Shown here one piece after another: positions 12,401 through 23,880 of a DNA stretch of 64,000 nt; the stretch's first letter is position 1, and every line of letters begins with the position of its first letter. This stretch comes from Trichobilharzia szidati. Taxonomy: Eukaryota > Platyhelminthes > Trematoda > Strigeidida > Schistosomatidae. The translations under genes were made by a program, and so were the position numbers. The stretch covers positions 15,820,804 through 15,884,803 of the forward strand of contig OX235277.1 in assembly GCA_944472155.2 (NCBI GenBank), read 5' to 3'. The notes under the pieces are model-generated. The model had not been told where the DNA came from, did not search any database, and saw only the letters and a program-made list of their open reading frames with translations.

Positions 12401-15400
12401 GTCTTTGTGAATACATTTGAAAGTAATGGAAATGTGACGTGGAGAATAAAAATATGAATCGGAGATCAGGTAATAATTAATCATGGCGATAAATAGAAGA
12501 TGATTTTCCTTCAGCTTTGTTAAACACACGCCATGCCATATAACGTTTCTCTATGATATCAACTTTCTGCCGTGTTTATCATTTTCAATTGAGAAGAATT
12601 ATCATGGTTAAATAGAATAGTAGAATTCTGTGTAAATTTACCTGATGAAGAAACAGATCATGTATTTCAAAATAAACTTGATGTACTCACCTGGAGTCAA
12701 TTTTGTAACAGATCTCTCACTGTGTGATGTAAACAGAGGATAGCGCTAGTAAAGTAAAGCGTTTTGAATTTGATTTCTGCATATTCTGAGTACACTCACT
12801 GTTAGAAATACTGCAACTAGCATAAGAATTTTTACCATATACATCGAATCTTATACTCAGACGTGGAAGGTAAATCATATATTTACTAAAATCATAAAAT
12901 ATTTATAAAAAATTTTCTGGAATACTTTAGAGAAGTGAATTATATCAAACTGGATAACTGAAGATGAAACTGAAACACACTTCACGAACAGTTTTGACGT
13001 GGTAAACATTTAAATGAGCAGTGAAACAGTTGATTTAAAGTTCGGATGAGATTTTTACTAGACGCTCGAATTTCCTCCACGCCCAAGGTCTTCTCAAATG
13101 TGATATGTGTTGCATCCTTAAGTTGGTTATGTTGCACAACAGTCTATAGTCAGATAGACATTTGCGATGGCGTCACATGAAACTGGATTATAATTCATTC
13201 TATAATCTAGGGTTAATTGACGAATAAAGATCAGAGAGATTTCTTGCCTGCAATGTCTTTAATAAATAGAACCTAAGCAATTTATGATGTTCAATCAAAA
13301 AAAGAAGATAGAACAACTGAGTTGCAGTTTATCAAAGCAAGTATGAAAAATGCTTCCAGTGAAATACTTGTGCAGAGTCATTCATCAATCTGTAGTTTAT
13401 CCATACAGTTAATTCGATATAAGCTAATATTTTGTGGTCGAGATTCAATTATCTTCAGTCCGGCAAAAGCTACTCTGAGTGACAAATTATTTCTGAATTT
13501 TCAAATCTTCTATTCCAATGTAATAACATTTATCGAATCCGACCAATTCTACAAATTTATTTGGTGATTACAAATCATATCGTTAACATTTATGATGATA
13601 TCTGAATGTTAGATCTCATGAGTAAGTGCCTTGTAATTGTTATTTACACTCAACAAAAATGAATTAACTGAAGATGCATGGATATAAGCTGTTATATGTT
13701 CATATATAAAAATGTTTCACATTTTATGTGAGTGCTGTTGATTGCAGCTTTGTGATGAAACCATACTGGATACGTATTATCAGAAAGCTTCCTCTAAGCA
13801 CATGAACATAGTTATATTGGTCACACTTTTTTCGTCGTCATCAGATAATGCGAGCATCATATCAGAATTTTGATTCCACCGGTAATAAATGACTTTGCAC
13901 CTAGAAATTTTGCCAGTATTGATGTGTATATAATGGGTCATTCACTGAATATGTTCTTTTTTCTCTCTAAAGAAGAGTATAGTGAGTCATAATATATTCC
14001 AACACATCGTCTGCATTGACTAAGTGGGTAAAAATCTATCTCTTGTTATTTTGCTTGAGTGTGTATGATCTCAGTCTTCGTCGATTCGTATTCTTGGATG
14101 CTTTCCAGAACAAAACGCTTCACAAATTATCAAATTTGAAATATTTTAGACTTGTATATAATTGTGAACTAAGAGCAGACATTTTCGAAATGTATTTCAT
14201 CAACACACTCTTCCTGTGAAGTAGAACTGAATGCATTTTACTCTTGTTGTTGCATAGGAGATAATCGTAAGTTCGCCGTCGTATAGGTTCACACTATCTC
14301 AGATGCGTTCACAAAGTTCAAATATACACACATTTCTGATTTCACGATAGGTGTGGTGGTTGCAGATTTATGTCAAAGAAATCCCATTTCGAAGATTTCA
14401 GTCCTAATTTCACTAGACAATATTTTCGGTATAAGTATCTATGTGTTTTTGTATATGTGTAGAAACTTATCAAGTTTCGATAAAAAATGACTTCGTTCAT
14501 ATTCCATGCCAACTGCCGAAACATCAATACGGACATGTGTGCGTAGAGTTCAATATTCAAAATACATGCTTTAGTAAAGGGTTTCTTAAGATGCTTAGCG
14601 GATCAGAAATGCAAAAAAGGGTTCGTTCAAGTTAGCCACCCATAAATATGTTCACACTTCAAGGACATACCGCAAAAAGTAGAGGTGACTGTGCAGACGA
14701 GACAACGATGGAAGCTTATGAAAGTGAAGACTGACGTTGATGAATAATAAAAATCAAATCTGAATATCGTGTAATGCTGATAAATTTGATCATCATCAAA
14801 CAATCAAAAGTTTTGCAATTCCTCTAGAGTAATATTATAAATTACCCACATACAAGATGAGTTAAATTATTCGCAGACCCAATTCTCACATAAACAGTGC
14901 CTTATGAATCTCAGTTCAATAAGTGGTTAGTAAGAATTGAATTAAATGTATTCTATTTGATCCAAAATTCAGAAATGGCAGTTATTCTTTTCTAGCCCAA
15001 AGTAAGTAGATACTTGTTTGCTTTGAAAATACCCCTCAGCAGTATTCTCGAGTCATTGGTGTCCATACCTTTCCCATTTGGTGTAGTAAAACAGTCTATT
15101 ACCTGAGTCTCTCGATCCTCCATAGTTACTGTCGTGATGAAACATGTAGGTTTAAAAAGTTTATGAGAAATCAATAAATAATACGGTGAATACATATTAT
15201 GTCACTACCACTGAAATGTCACATAAAAACGGAGTAACATTAAGCCATATTTCCCTGGGAGAATAAATAGTTCAAATCAATGCTGTAATTCCTCAAGATC
15301 CATTAACTATAAATTCTGATAGGATCAAAATTCAGAAAAGATAAGGAAAAAAGATTTTTGATGACTTTTTAGAAATTTGTTTAGTAGACATTTTCTGATA

Positions 15401-18400
15401 GATCAAACTTTCCTGCTGAGTATTTTTCTATTCATTGATTCTCTACTCTGAGTTCTCTCAAGTTGTATTCATCAATTTTCATAATTTCATATGTTGAATG
15501 ACATAAGTCAAATAACAGAGGAGTTACTGAAATATGATTTTGGTTCTCTGAATACTAGTGACAGACACATTTTTACCTACATAGCTTAATATAATTACAG
15601 TGGAACTGATGTCACTAGATCGCTAATCAGAAGGAGGATTTTTCTGCATCAAAATTTCTCACTGCGTTTCCGCAAACACATATTTTGAAACAACATGAAT
15701 TTGATTAAAAGATGATTCCATCTATCTGCTTATGGGTTAATTGGTTTACTTTCAACTTGCAGAAAGAGACGGTGAGTAAATGAATAAACTGTTTTATGAA
15801 TTAGATACAATGATAGTTCTTAATTTCGTTGCATTAGAGATTGCATGGTCACCTGTAGTGTGGACAGAAGTTTCTTTATGGCTTCATGCTGTAAATAATA
15901 AGACACTAAATGTTACCTTCAAAAGTATTGCATTACCAGTTTAGGTCCATTTACGCTGATACGATTTTCTCATTGAATAGGTGACATTATCGTATTGAAC
16001 ATGTACCGGTATTTATTACAAACTGTTTTCAAACTGAAGCTATATTTACATCTTCACTGTTGCTCAGAAATCATTCGTGAGTTCTTACAACCATCAACTT
16101 GCTTATTTCAACTAATTCACTTTTATTAAAAGCCCATGATATACAGAGGTTGAACAAAATCTTTATGAGATATGTAACTGGACGGTGAGTTTTTAATAGG
16201 CGTGAATAGAAAGTTATCAAGATGGATGACACGCAGCTGGCTGAACTGGGATGTATGATCTTGTGGAAGCATTTATTCAATCAAATTTAGGCAGCATCTA
16301 CTTCACATACTCTGGGTAAAACACATCTGAAACACATTTGTGCTGAAATTTTTAGGACTTTATAAGTATTACATCTTTTATTTCATCAAATAGAAAACAT
16401 CAGTGAGTAATTTACTACAAGTTTTGAATTTTTCATGCTTAAGTTACGTGATGATTTCTTGGTGTGTAACGCAGGTTGCAGTGTGGCATGTAAACGTTCT
16501 ACAATTCACTTGTATTTGCTTCTAATCTCAACATGGTCTTTGGTTCTGTCTCTAATTCATGCAGTATTTGTCTCTCTGAATTCCAGCTCAAGAGCCCTAT
16601 TTGTTGCTGTTTTGCTAAATTATGTATCACTTATCATCCACTTGGCTCGCGAAACACAGTTTAGTGCTGATCTTTTGTAGTCATTTGAAGACATTATAAA
16701 TGCCAGTAACTTCCCTCCTCGTCGTCCATCGCAATTACAAAGAAAGTTGGTTACACTAATTAATCTTGTATCAGTCCTATCTTCACTTCAAGTGCTTTAC
16801 TGAGAATCTCGTTGAGAATTACTCTGTTTCCTTCATCATAAGGTAATCATTGAGTAGGTTGTTTAATGGTTTCTGGCACTGCGCTCCATGTTGCTGAATC
16901 ATTATTTAGATTACTTTTTAATTGACGACATCAAACGGATGAATTCGAAGCAGGTAGGTGATAGTTATTCTGGTCTGTTTCTTACAACGATACACGATAC
17001 TTTATCCATTTCGTGATAAATCTATACGAAAAAATGTAGTTTTCTCTGTGCTCTCAAGAGACCAAATAATTTCGAATACACCATGAAAATTCCGAATCAT
17101 CAGGGTTGTCTTGGTGCTCATGTGAAGAGAAATTGTTGATAGTCTTGCGTCATCGCCTAACTTTGTAGAAAAGTTAAGCTTATAATATTCTTTGAAGTTT
17201 CTGTTTTTATAGGATGACTGTTGTAAAGATCATCGCCTCTACACTGGTCATACGACATGACAGATTCGGTACACAAAAATAAAATAGGCTTTCATTTTGC
17301 AATACAGATGCAGGTGAGTCTTCGAAACGAAAGCATGAAAATGAAAGTTGTTTTGAGTGCTCTGATCACATTTGAATACATATAATTTTATTCATTTCAC
17401 AGGAAACTGCTAAAATCACATATCTGTATAATAAATTGTTGATGGCATCAACTAAATCAGGAAAGCGAAAACACGCTGTCTGTTTGGCTCTTAAGTTTTT
17501 TGGCTGCAATCATAATATATATTCAAAAAAACAGGTTGTAGTATTATTTTGCCACATCGCATTTAACTCTAAAGTATGAATATTCTGGTGACGAAATGTG
17601 TGACGAATCCAAAGTGAAGTTAGGATGGAGACTGATATCTTAGTGGTATTATAAAAACGTATATATATATACTCCATTCAACTCCTTGTTATTACTCAAG
17701 ACAGTATAACTAGCTCTCAGAACTAAATTATCTAATGATCTCTGTATTTTAAATTGAAGACCTCGGTGAGTGACCTACTGCAAAATATCCGGACAGCTTA
17801 TGCGGTTATTTTCCCCAGTACAATATAAAATAAAAGCATGTTTGAATGCATCAACATTCAAGTCCATGAAAACTGATCATTTATCTGTATTACTGACCTT
17901 CATATTACAAAATGAAGAAATTTTACATGATGACTCCATTTTTACTTTCAAAACTTTTATATACATTTTGCTTACTTTTCACTTTCCACCAACAACTGAT
18001 TATGTAAATAGAACAATGTCAACGTAAGTCACGAGGGCACATAAAGCTAATTTACAAACCAATAATGATAAAATGATTTCAGACTTCACTATGTAAACAT
18101 TCTAGCGCCATAAAAATTGAGTGTCATACATTTTGATGACTGTATTAGCAACTTTCTTACTTCAGTCACTTCAGTGTGAACCTCGCTGATATAACGAAGT
18201 CAAGATAACTAATTGCTAGTCACGTTTTAATATCAATATATCTGAACCAGTGATTGGAAAAGATGAATAGCATTTGTAGATCTATTTCGAATTTTCTCAA
18301 CAGGTATCATTTTCCAAGGTGAACATGGTGTCACCCTATTAGCAATCACATGGAATGATTGACTGGGTCATGCATATACATCGAGAGATACTTCTCATAA

Positions 18401-19790
18401 AAGTGAAATCTGTAGAGAGAGATGAAATGAGGCTATCCATTTTTGTAACTACGTGAAAAGAACGTTTTTCTTCATTCATCAATGTTGTGTGGATGCACGA
18501 AGAGCTAAGTTCGAATTAGAGTTGGCCATTGTCAAAGCGTATAGTCAGCGTCTGTCAAAATTCCTTCTTTCCCTTTAAATATATTGGAAAATACACTAAC
18601 TCCTCAGTTGCTTGAATGCGAAAGTCAAGTTTATGACCCACTTATAAGAATTAGAGTCTAACTGAAGATGACAGAAGAGGATGAATAGTACTTAATATAT
18701 TTCTCTCAAATGGTTGATAGGGGAAGTAAGTTTCCACCTCATTATTACTGTACGGACTTCAAGATGTTACCCTACTGCAGACATTTGAGTAATTCCAGAA
18801 CCAACACAAATGTAAAACGTATATCCACATTATTATCATATATGTCACAGATGGCAAGAATAAGAATTAATGTCGGATAAATAATAATACAGATGATTTA
18901 TAGCTCAGGTGTATATTATTATATCGTTATGTTCTTCGATTGCATCAGTTTAATCGCGATTACATTGTCTAGAAGGGAATTGAAAGCTTACAAATTAAGT
19001 CAATCAAATCACAGAACACAAACAAAGAAAAACAAATCACGTTTACAGTGAACCTTCCAGTATTGTAGCCTGTAAACTACTCGCCTCGAGAAATAAATTA
19101 ATCAAAACTGCATACATCGATGCAGTAATATAAATTCACATATATTCACTCATCCCTCGTGCAGCAGGAATCAGTTGATATTTTGAGTTTGCCTAACAAA
19201 AACAATCATCGAAATCTGATCCAAAGTGACTTGATTACAATACACACTGAACATCGACACATAATTTGTGAGGAGGTCTTCATTACTGAAAAGTAAATAG
19301 TGATACTTCATGGTCAATAATGTCGTACGGTTACCAAATGACTTTCCACATTTCGAAATATTTTCAGTTCTTTATATAAATGAGGTGCTCTTTATTGTTC
19401 AAACATTTTGCGGAGACCACGTCCGCTTGAGAAAAAATGTGCCTTTGTGCAGTAGATTTCTACAGTTGTATCTAACATAATGTTTTGAGCGAGTTATGTT
19501 ACCTCCGCTGTGAAGTAGACGACTTTTCATGTATCAGTTTCGATGTATCACATACGAGTTCCCTTTAGGGTGTTTGTAAGAATTACAATTCAAAACAGGC
19601 TACATTAAATAGAAATATTTGTTGTTGATATTTTTAATAAATTGCTTATGTATCAAACTTTTGTTAAGAGACATTTGTATATACATTTATCGAGGGATAC
19701 AAATATTTGTAATTTTGATTTACAGAAGGCCAGCAGAACAGCCAAAGAGGGGATCAGAGTTTTACAACCTTCAACATGAAATATTTGTGA
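6395..19790 (+). CDS. Micro-exon gene (MEG) for a small secreted protein, spliced from 13 exons
   Basis: Seen: a 64-base first exon encodes a signal peptide of 21 residues and ends in phase 1 at GTGAGT. Downstream, eleven short segments with acceptor AG and donor GTRAGT or GTAAAT have lengths 21, 12, 24, 9, 9, 9, 6, 9, 9, 6 and 6. A 65-base terminal exon ends in TGA. All internal lengths are multiples of three, all are read in phase 1, and the joined 249 bases hold no stop: 82 residues. The mature part is short, hydrophilic and cysteine-free. Known: schistosome MEGs have exactly this plan (signal-peptide exon, chain of symmetric micro-exons, longer end exon) and yield variant secreted proteins of gland and tegument cells by exon skipping. 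Inferred: this is such a gene; which MEG family is not recognised. Individual micro-exons may be wrong or missing, especially in the larger introns. Confidence 0.7.
7085..7302 (-). repeat. Dispersed repeat R2, copy in MEG intron 1
   Basis: The reverse complement begins attgtggtggtgcgatatag and continues with blocks shared with 32,218-32,437, 49,841-50,060 and the right-arm copy at 35,868-36,076. The copies differ considerably. The open frame across it is not preserved in the other copies, so I do not call it coding. Confidence 0.6.
7574..7594 (+). CDS. MEG micro-exon 2 (21 bases)
   Basis: Acceptor context is aaatcttcttcag and the donor is GTGAGT at 7,595. With the G from exon 1 it reads A-E-T-M-L-R-I and leaves one A, keeping phase 1. 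Confidence 0.65.
8818..8829 (+). CDS. MEG micro-exon 3 (12 bases)
   Basis: The acceptor aattttgttcttttcag is strongly pyrimidine-rich. The exon is gtcgaaaagaaa and the donor GTGAGT. It reads S-R-K-E with the carried A. A very typical micro-exon. Confidence 0.72.
9385..9780. mobile_element. SINE type B fold-back pair in MEG intron
   Basis: At 9,385-9,540 the SINE lies on the - strand and matches about 3,245-3,400. At 9,541-9,780 the same family lies on the + strand, from its tRNA B-box side (tttcgaatctcag) to the end near actagtgtac. The two meet head to head at about 9,540. A transcript of the gene could fold this part into a hairpin. Both halves have decayed from the 3.1 kb copy. Confidence 0.7.
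9781..11246. other. MEG intron sequence, nothing recognised
   Basis: AT-rich sequence without supported exon, repeat or RNA gene. Acceptor-like AGs occur at about 9,990 and 10,560 but have no donor at a usable distance. Confidence 0.4.
11247..11270 (+). CDS. MEG micro-exon 4 (24 bases)
   Basis: Acceptor context is acttttgctgaaatattgcag. The exon ends ccgaaag before GTAAAT. In phase 1 it reads I-Y-P-R-S-V-P-K and leaves a G. The donor is GTAAAT rather than GTRAGT, slightly weaker. It fills what would otherwise be a 4 kb intron. Confidence 0.65.
12861..12869 (+). CDS. MEG micro-exon 5 (9 bases)
   Basis: The exon is acgtggaag, between acceptor cgaatcttatactcag and donor GTAAAT. It reads D-V-E in phase 1. 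Confidence 0.55.
13613..13621 (+). CDS. MEG micro-exon 6 (9 bases)
   Basis: The exon is atctcatga before a consensus GTAAGT donor. The acceptor (atctgaatgttag) is only moderate. It reads D-L-M in phase 1. Confidence 0.5.
   Translation: MS
13973..13981 (+). CDS. MEG micro-exon 7 (9 bases)
   Basis: The exon is aagagtata. The acceptor tgttcttttttctctctaaag has one of the best polypyrimidine tracts in the window, and the donor is GTGAGT. It reads K-E-Y. A 6-base alternative starts at the next AG (13,976). Confidence 0.72.
14402..14428 (+). other. Possible extra micro-exon (27 bases), not in main model
   Basis: A 27-base, phase-1-compatible segment lies behind cgaagatttcag and before GTATAA. 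The donor is weak. It would add L-I-S-L-D-N-I-F. Because it is symmetric, it could be an optional exon. Confidence 0.25.
14996..15001 (+). CDS. MEG micro-exon 8 (6 bases)
   Basis: The exon is cccaaa, behind cagttattcttttctag and before GTAAGT. Both sites are strong. It reads T-Q in phase 1. Six bases is at the lower limit known for MEG exons. Confidence 0.72.
15763..15771 (+). CDS. MEG micro-exon 9 (9 bases)
   Basis: The exon is aaagagacg, behind tttactttcaacttgcag and before GTGAGTAAA. It reads K-R-D in phase 1. Confidence 0.75.
16394..16402 (+). CDS. MEG micro-exon 10 (9 bases)
   Basis: The exon is aaaacatca, behind acatcttttatttcatcaaatag without the first bases shown, and before GTGAGT. 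It reads E-N-I in phase 1. Confidence 0.65.
16475..16489 (+). other. Possible extra micro-exon (15 bases)
   Basis: A 15-base phase-1 segment (S-C-S-V-A) lies behind ggtgtgtaacgcag and before GTAAAC. It would introduce the only cysteine. The weak donor keeps it out of the main model. A longer hydrophobic open frame, 16,435-16,680, overlaps it but has no start context or homology I recognise. Confidence 0.27.
17308..17313 (+). CDS. MEG micro-exon 11 (6 bases)
   Basis: The exon is atgcag, behind ttcattttgcaatacag and before GTGAGT. It reads N-A in phase 1. Confidence 0.65.
17760..17765 (+). CDS. MEG micro-exon 12 (6 bases)
   Basis: The exon is acctcg, behind tctgtattttaaattgaag and before GTGAGT. 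It reads D-L in phase 1. It stands just before repeat R1. Confidence 0.52.
17820..18303 (+). repeat. Dispersed repeat R1, copy 2, in MEG intron
   Basis: This matches the reverse complement of 59,335-59,819, and its 3' half matches the reverse complement of 1-250. An open piece at about 17,850-18,023 is conserved with 59,619-59,819: EILHDDSIFTFKT, then IYILLT, then HFPPTTD. A GTAAGTCACGAGG follows. All three copies end in ctcaacag. A 12-base segment at 18,012-18,023 could be a micro-exon (E-Q-C-Q), but its acceptor is absent from the 59 kb copy. A further 15-base candidate, 18,304-18,318 (G-I-I-F-Q), begins exactly at the ctcaacag end. Confidence 0.65.
18319..19725. other. Last MEG intron, nothing recognised
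   Basis: AT-rich sequence with no supported exon or repeat. It ends in a good acceptor, tgtaattttgatttacag. Confidence 0.4.
19726..19790 (+). CDS. MEG terminal exon with stop
   Basis: Entering in phase 1 it reads E-G-Q-Q-N-S-Q-R-G-D-Q, then S-F-T-T, ending F-N-M-K-Y-L and TGA at 19,788-19,790. The other two phases lack the match to the upstream chain. The run of glutamine, asparagine and serine is unlike a random AT-rich frame here. A poly(A) signal follows 134 bases later. Confidence 0.65.
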
Positions 19791-19923
19791 TAGAACTGTC
19801 ACTTTTTACAAGTGAAATTAACTGTCTTCTAAAATGTCTACTGCATACATCAAACAACATCTCGAATTATTCCATGTATGTATTTCATTTGTTTCTTAAA
19901 TAATGTTTAAGCAAATAACACTC

Positions 19924-19929
19924 AATAAA
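19924..19929 (+). promoter_or_regulatory. Poly(A) signal AATAAA of the MEG
   Basis: A consensus hexamer in an AT-rich 3' region, at a normal distance from the stop codon. Chance occurrence is possible given the base composition. Confidence 0.45.
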
Positions 19930-19944
19930 ATAAATAATTCATAA

Positions 19945-22150
19945 AGGAAATTTATGTACACAAAACGGATGTTTCTACCTAAACTGTAGGAAGAAGTACA
20001 GTATTTATGGCTTAATAGCATGCCACTTTTGGGCATCGTGATTGTTTAAAGTGAACTACTTTGTTTTCTGCTGTTCATACTATTCTATATGCGGAAGGGT
20101 TTCACAAAAATACCTACACATTGGTATAATTCTTGTGCCAATGTTAACATTTGACACTGTTTTATGGAAGAATGTGATGTACTGTTTGCAGAAACAATAG
20201 AAATAAGTAATGTCATATCAAAACATAATTAAAGAATATATCAGATTCATCGTTAATCAGAGAATAACCAGAATCCTCAGGTAATTTAGAGTAAAATATA
20301 GTCCACTTGACAAAAACAACAAGATACTCCATAGAAGTATGTGACTTATATGCCGGTGATGCTCCCTCTCTGCTTTAAAGCATGCTGAACTCAGGATATA
20401 GCTTCTTCATCCTTAGGAACCTAACGGAAAATTATTATTTTATAATGCATGAAATAGATCTATCACTAAGTCAATATATTTATCACACCAAGGGGATATA
20501 GATTCACAAACGTGGAATCTTCTTACACTGTTTATCTCATGCAGAGATATCACTCATAAATGTCCTTTTGTCGGAGAATATACCCGCAGTATACATTAAA
20601 CGAACACAACTGAAAGATTACAAATATTAATAATGAAATCCTGATCGGCAAGGAACAGCGATTATTTGTAGCTCAAGAGAGTAATATGTTGGTCCATTCG
20701 AGTTCTTCAAGCTGTACTGCTTAGTTGTGAAGCCTTCATTGGCTCATCAGGCAATATTTACAGTGCATACTTCAACTTGAAGAAAGCATTACGAACTTTC
20801 AAACGGTTTGATAATCACTTCACCTAGCAAACTTGGTCAGAATTGATGTTTTGTGTGTGTACAAACTATGAACTCATGTTAGTCAAATACTCAGTTACAC
20901 CACCTACAACCGAATAGCAAAAAGACGAAAACGTGTTAACATTATACATGATGACATGGAACTATTTTATCACCCTTACATTGGTAAAAATTAAAGAAAT
21001 ATTTCTTACGGCTGTCTTCTACTGTAGATATCAACCTTCAAGTCAGCTAAGTGAATCAAACCCAGGAACTTCCGGCTACAAGGCTAGCTCGAATACCATA
21101 CAACCATTTGGACTAGTTTTAATGACTTATAATTCATGGAACTCCAGGAAACTCCACCCTGCAGGAAGTATCTGGCGAGCATCAGAATAATTTTCAATGG
21201 TTGGTTTTCAGGTATTAGATTTGTTTTTACGAATTGAACACAGATTTATATCAGTAAGAGAATTATTGAAAACTGCAGAGAACTGGACAGTTGCTTTTTC
21301 ATCCTTATATGAGAATCATCGGTAGTAGGCAGAATAAAGCAGCTGTCCAGTACTCCCTGGTTTTCAATGATTATACATTTGATATCAATCAATGATCAGC
21401 TCGTAAAAGCAAAACGAACCAGATATTGAAAACATAAATTAAACATAAAGTGGCACAATATCCACACCCTAATTTTTTAGGCTTATTTCATGTACAGTTA
21501 TGCTCTGCAGACGGTATCCAGTGAGACAATGAAATCTCCACAACTTAACTATTCAGCTCAAAGAACACATTTAAACCGAAACATTCTCTGCAATCTGATG
21601 CAGATTAATGGGTTGAAATAATTAGAAACCTTTTATCTCTTACAATGAAGAAAACTTTCAACGCTGTTGAATTTCAACATGTTTTCTATAGAAAACCTAC
21701 GATTTGCATGAAAGTAAAGCACAAATCACCACATCAGCATGCATCTATCAACCCTTCTGCCCCTGTGGAGCTTAGTAGTACGGTCGAACTCATCGTTTGC
21801 TACCCAATAATTGATCTTCATCACTTTCCCTCTGCCTTGATATACCAAACAAGAGCTTAAGTTCAACTCAGTAATATTTTAATAATATTTTCATCGCGTT
21901 CATTCCTCTTCACACAAGTGAAATGGATTGTAGTAATTCATGCAATTTTGACTTCTATATTACTGTGTATGATAAGAACGTGTGTTATAAGAATATTCGG
22001 AACGTGTAATAAGAATACAATTTCCGTGTAAGATTAACCACGTCTTCTTAATTTTTCCCCGAAATTCATAAACGGAAATGATTATTTTGAAAAAAACAAT
22101 ATGTTCAAAAAAGTTAATGTTTGAATCGAAGTTGATTTCAATACTGATTA
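19945..22150. other. No confirmed gene; one possible exon-like segment at 21,028-21,190
   Basis: Behind a good acceptor (cggctgtcttctactgtag, ending about 21,027) a 160-base segment is open in one phase only. It reads YQPSSQLSESNPGTSG and later SWNSRKLHPAGSIWRASE before TAA. It looks more protein-like than its surroundings, but I recognise no family. An imperfect hairpin of about 25-base arms (actggacagttgctttt against its complement) lies at 21,275-21,360. The rest shows nothing. Confidence 0.3.
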
Positions 22151-22159
22151 ATACGAAAT

Positions 22160-23880
22160 TTGAATGTTTTATCACCACATTTCGCCAGTAAGTAGTTGTC
22201 GATTCTGTCACTGGAAACCATAGGAATTCAAACAAGTGCTTTTAAGGAAGACTGCGAAACAGGATTAGAACAATGAACAGGGCATAATAAAAGCTTACCT
22301 TAAGTCACCTCGGTGAATACATGCACAGGAACTGGTCTAACTTAGAAACTGATACTCCTTACTAAACCTGGGACGTGTTTTTCAGTTATTTCAGGAAAAG
22401 ATACTCTGTTTAATGTGTTTTCATCAATTTTTTTGTGTGCAAATGTCATTTATTTCTATGGTGGATCGACTCAGGGTCACATCGCATCCCTTGAGACGCT
22501 ATTGTTTAACTTTGTCTAATTACTTACTGTATTTGAGCTGAGATTTTACATATTTTGGTTTAATGTTACTCTGATAAAACTATTAGCAATAAACAGCAAA
22601 AGGTTAAGAAAAGTCATAAAGTTTAGTGCTGCATACATTGTGAAATACAAATACTGTATTTTAAGTTCCTCAGCGACTAATTTCTTGCTTATTTCGGCTA
22701 ATTGTTTTTTCAAGCAAATGCAATTTTAACTGCTTCCTTCAGGTATGACAGTTGGAGGGATTATTAATTTACTATTAATAACTAAAATGGACAGCTTTTC
22801 ATGTCGCATTGAGTTTCTCAATTAAAACTAAAATCTTCAAATTAAATAACTACAGTAGTTTCTGGATTTATGTAAGTTGGTCAGATTACAGATCACTCAA
22901 TCAGGCATTCCGAGACGTTCTTCAGATTACATTTACAAATGTCTGACAAAAACAGCTTCAGGCATAAATCTTGTTGTGGTTTACTTAATTGACATCAGAT
23001 ATGTCCAGTTAATCGGTTATATTCAAATGTATAACCAGTTCTTCAGCATGCAAAAATTCCTGTTTGCATTTCGCAACGCACATAAGATAGCTTTCTGAGA
23101 ATAATTTAGCAATTTATTTGAAGTTAGTGGAATAATGTGCATGACGATTTTATTTTGACATTTGCTGCATAATCAAGGTTGTATTGGATTAGGACTTAGC
23201 ACGATATGGCGGGAAATTGTGTATTTCACTTCCCAAATATTTGACAGTAACTGTAGGATTTTTTAACACTGTATCTGCAAAGTATTAGAAGTTATCGCCG
23301 ACATTATTTAGTGTATACACTATGCAGATTAAGTGAAGTCATTAGGAGTACACGAGATTCACTCATCACTAGCCATTTGGAAAACCTAAGCTAATCAACG
23401 CTTCACCTGATGCTATTTGACGTGAAAATGACGTCCAAAACAACAACAAAAATTAAAAGCAACCAGTTCGTTTCACAATTTATCTCCATCTGAGTCATCT
23501 TGAAACCCAGGTGGTTAATATTTATTAAATACAAGATAGTCTAAAATTTTGCATCACTCAGCTTGACCATATTCACTATCGGATACCGGGTTGCATAGTA
23601 TTATGAGAAATTCATGGGATGAATATAGGCAGGACGTTTGACAGTAGAGATTTCCATCATTCCCGACAGTCTACAGGAAACGCAAAAGCACATATCAACT
23701 TAAGCACCTCTGACAGACTGTAGTCTATTATGAACAGCTGCCTATGTCTGATACTGAAGATCAGATAGCAGGAATGAATGAAAGGAAGGTGGCTTTCAGA
23801 GTGAAGCCGACGAGGCAATAATTTATCAACCAATAAATATGTAGCAGGAAATTAGAGAAAGGTCGGTACATACATTGGAG
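22160..23880. other. Outer arm sequence, no gene recognised
   Basis: Present in both arms (partner about 43,000-44,740) with scattered substitutions. No frame is kept open in both copies beyond chance. Confidence 0.5.

Noticed and set aside
16435..16680. 81-codon hydrophobic frame
   Set aside because: Lies in MEG introns, no recognisable family, no promoter or poly(A) context. Hydrophobic runs are common in T-rich frames.
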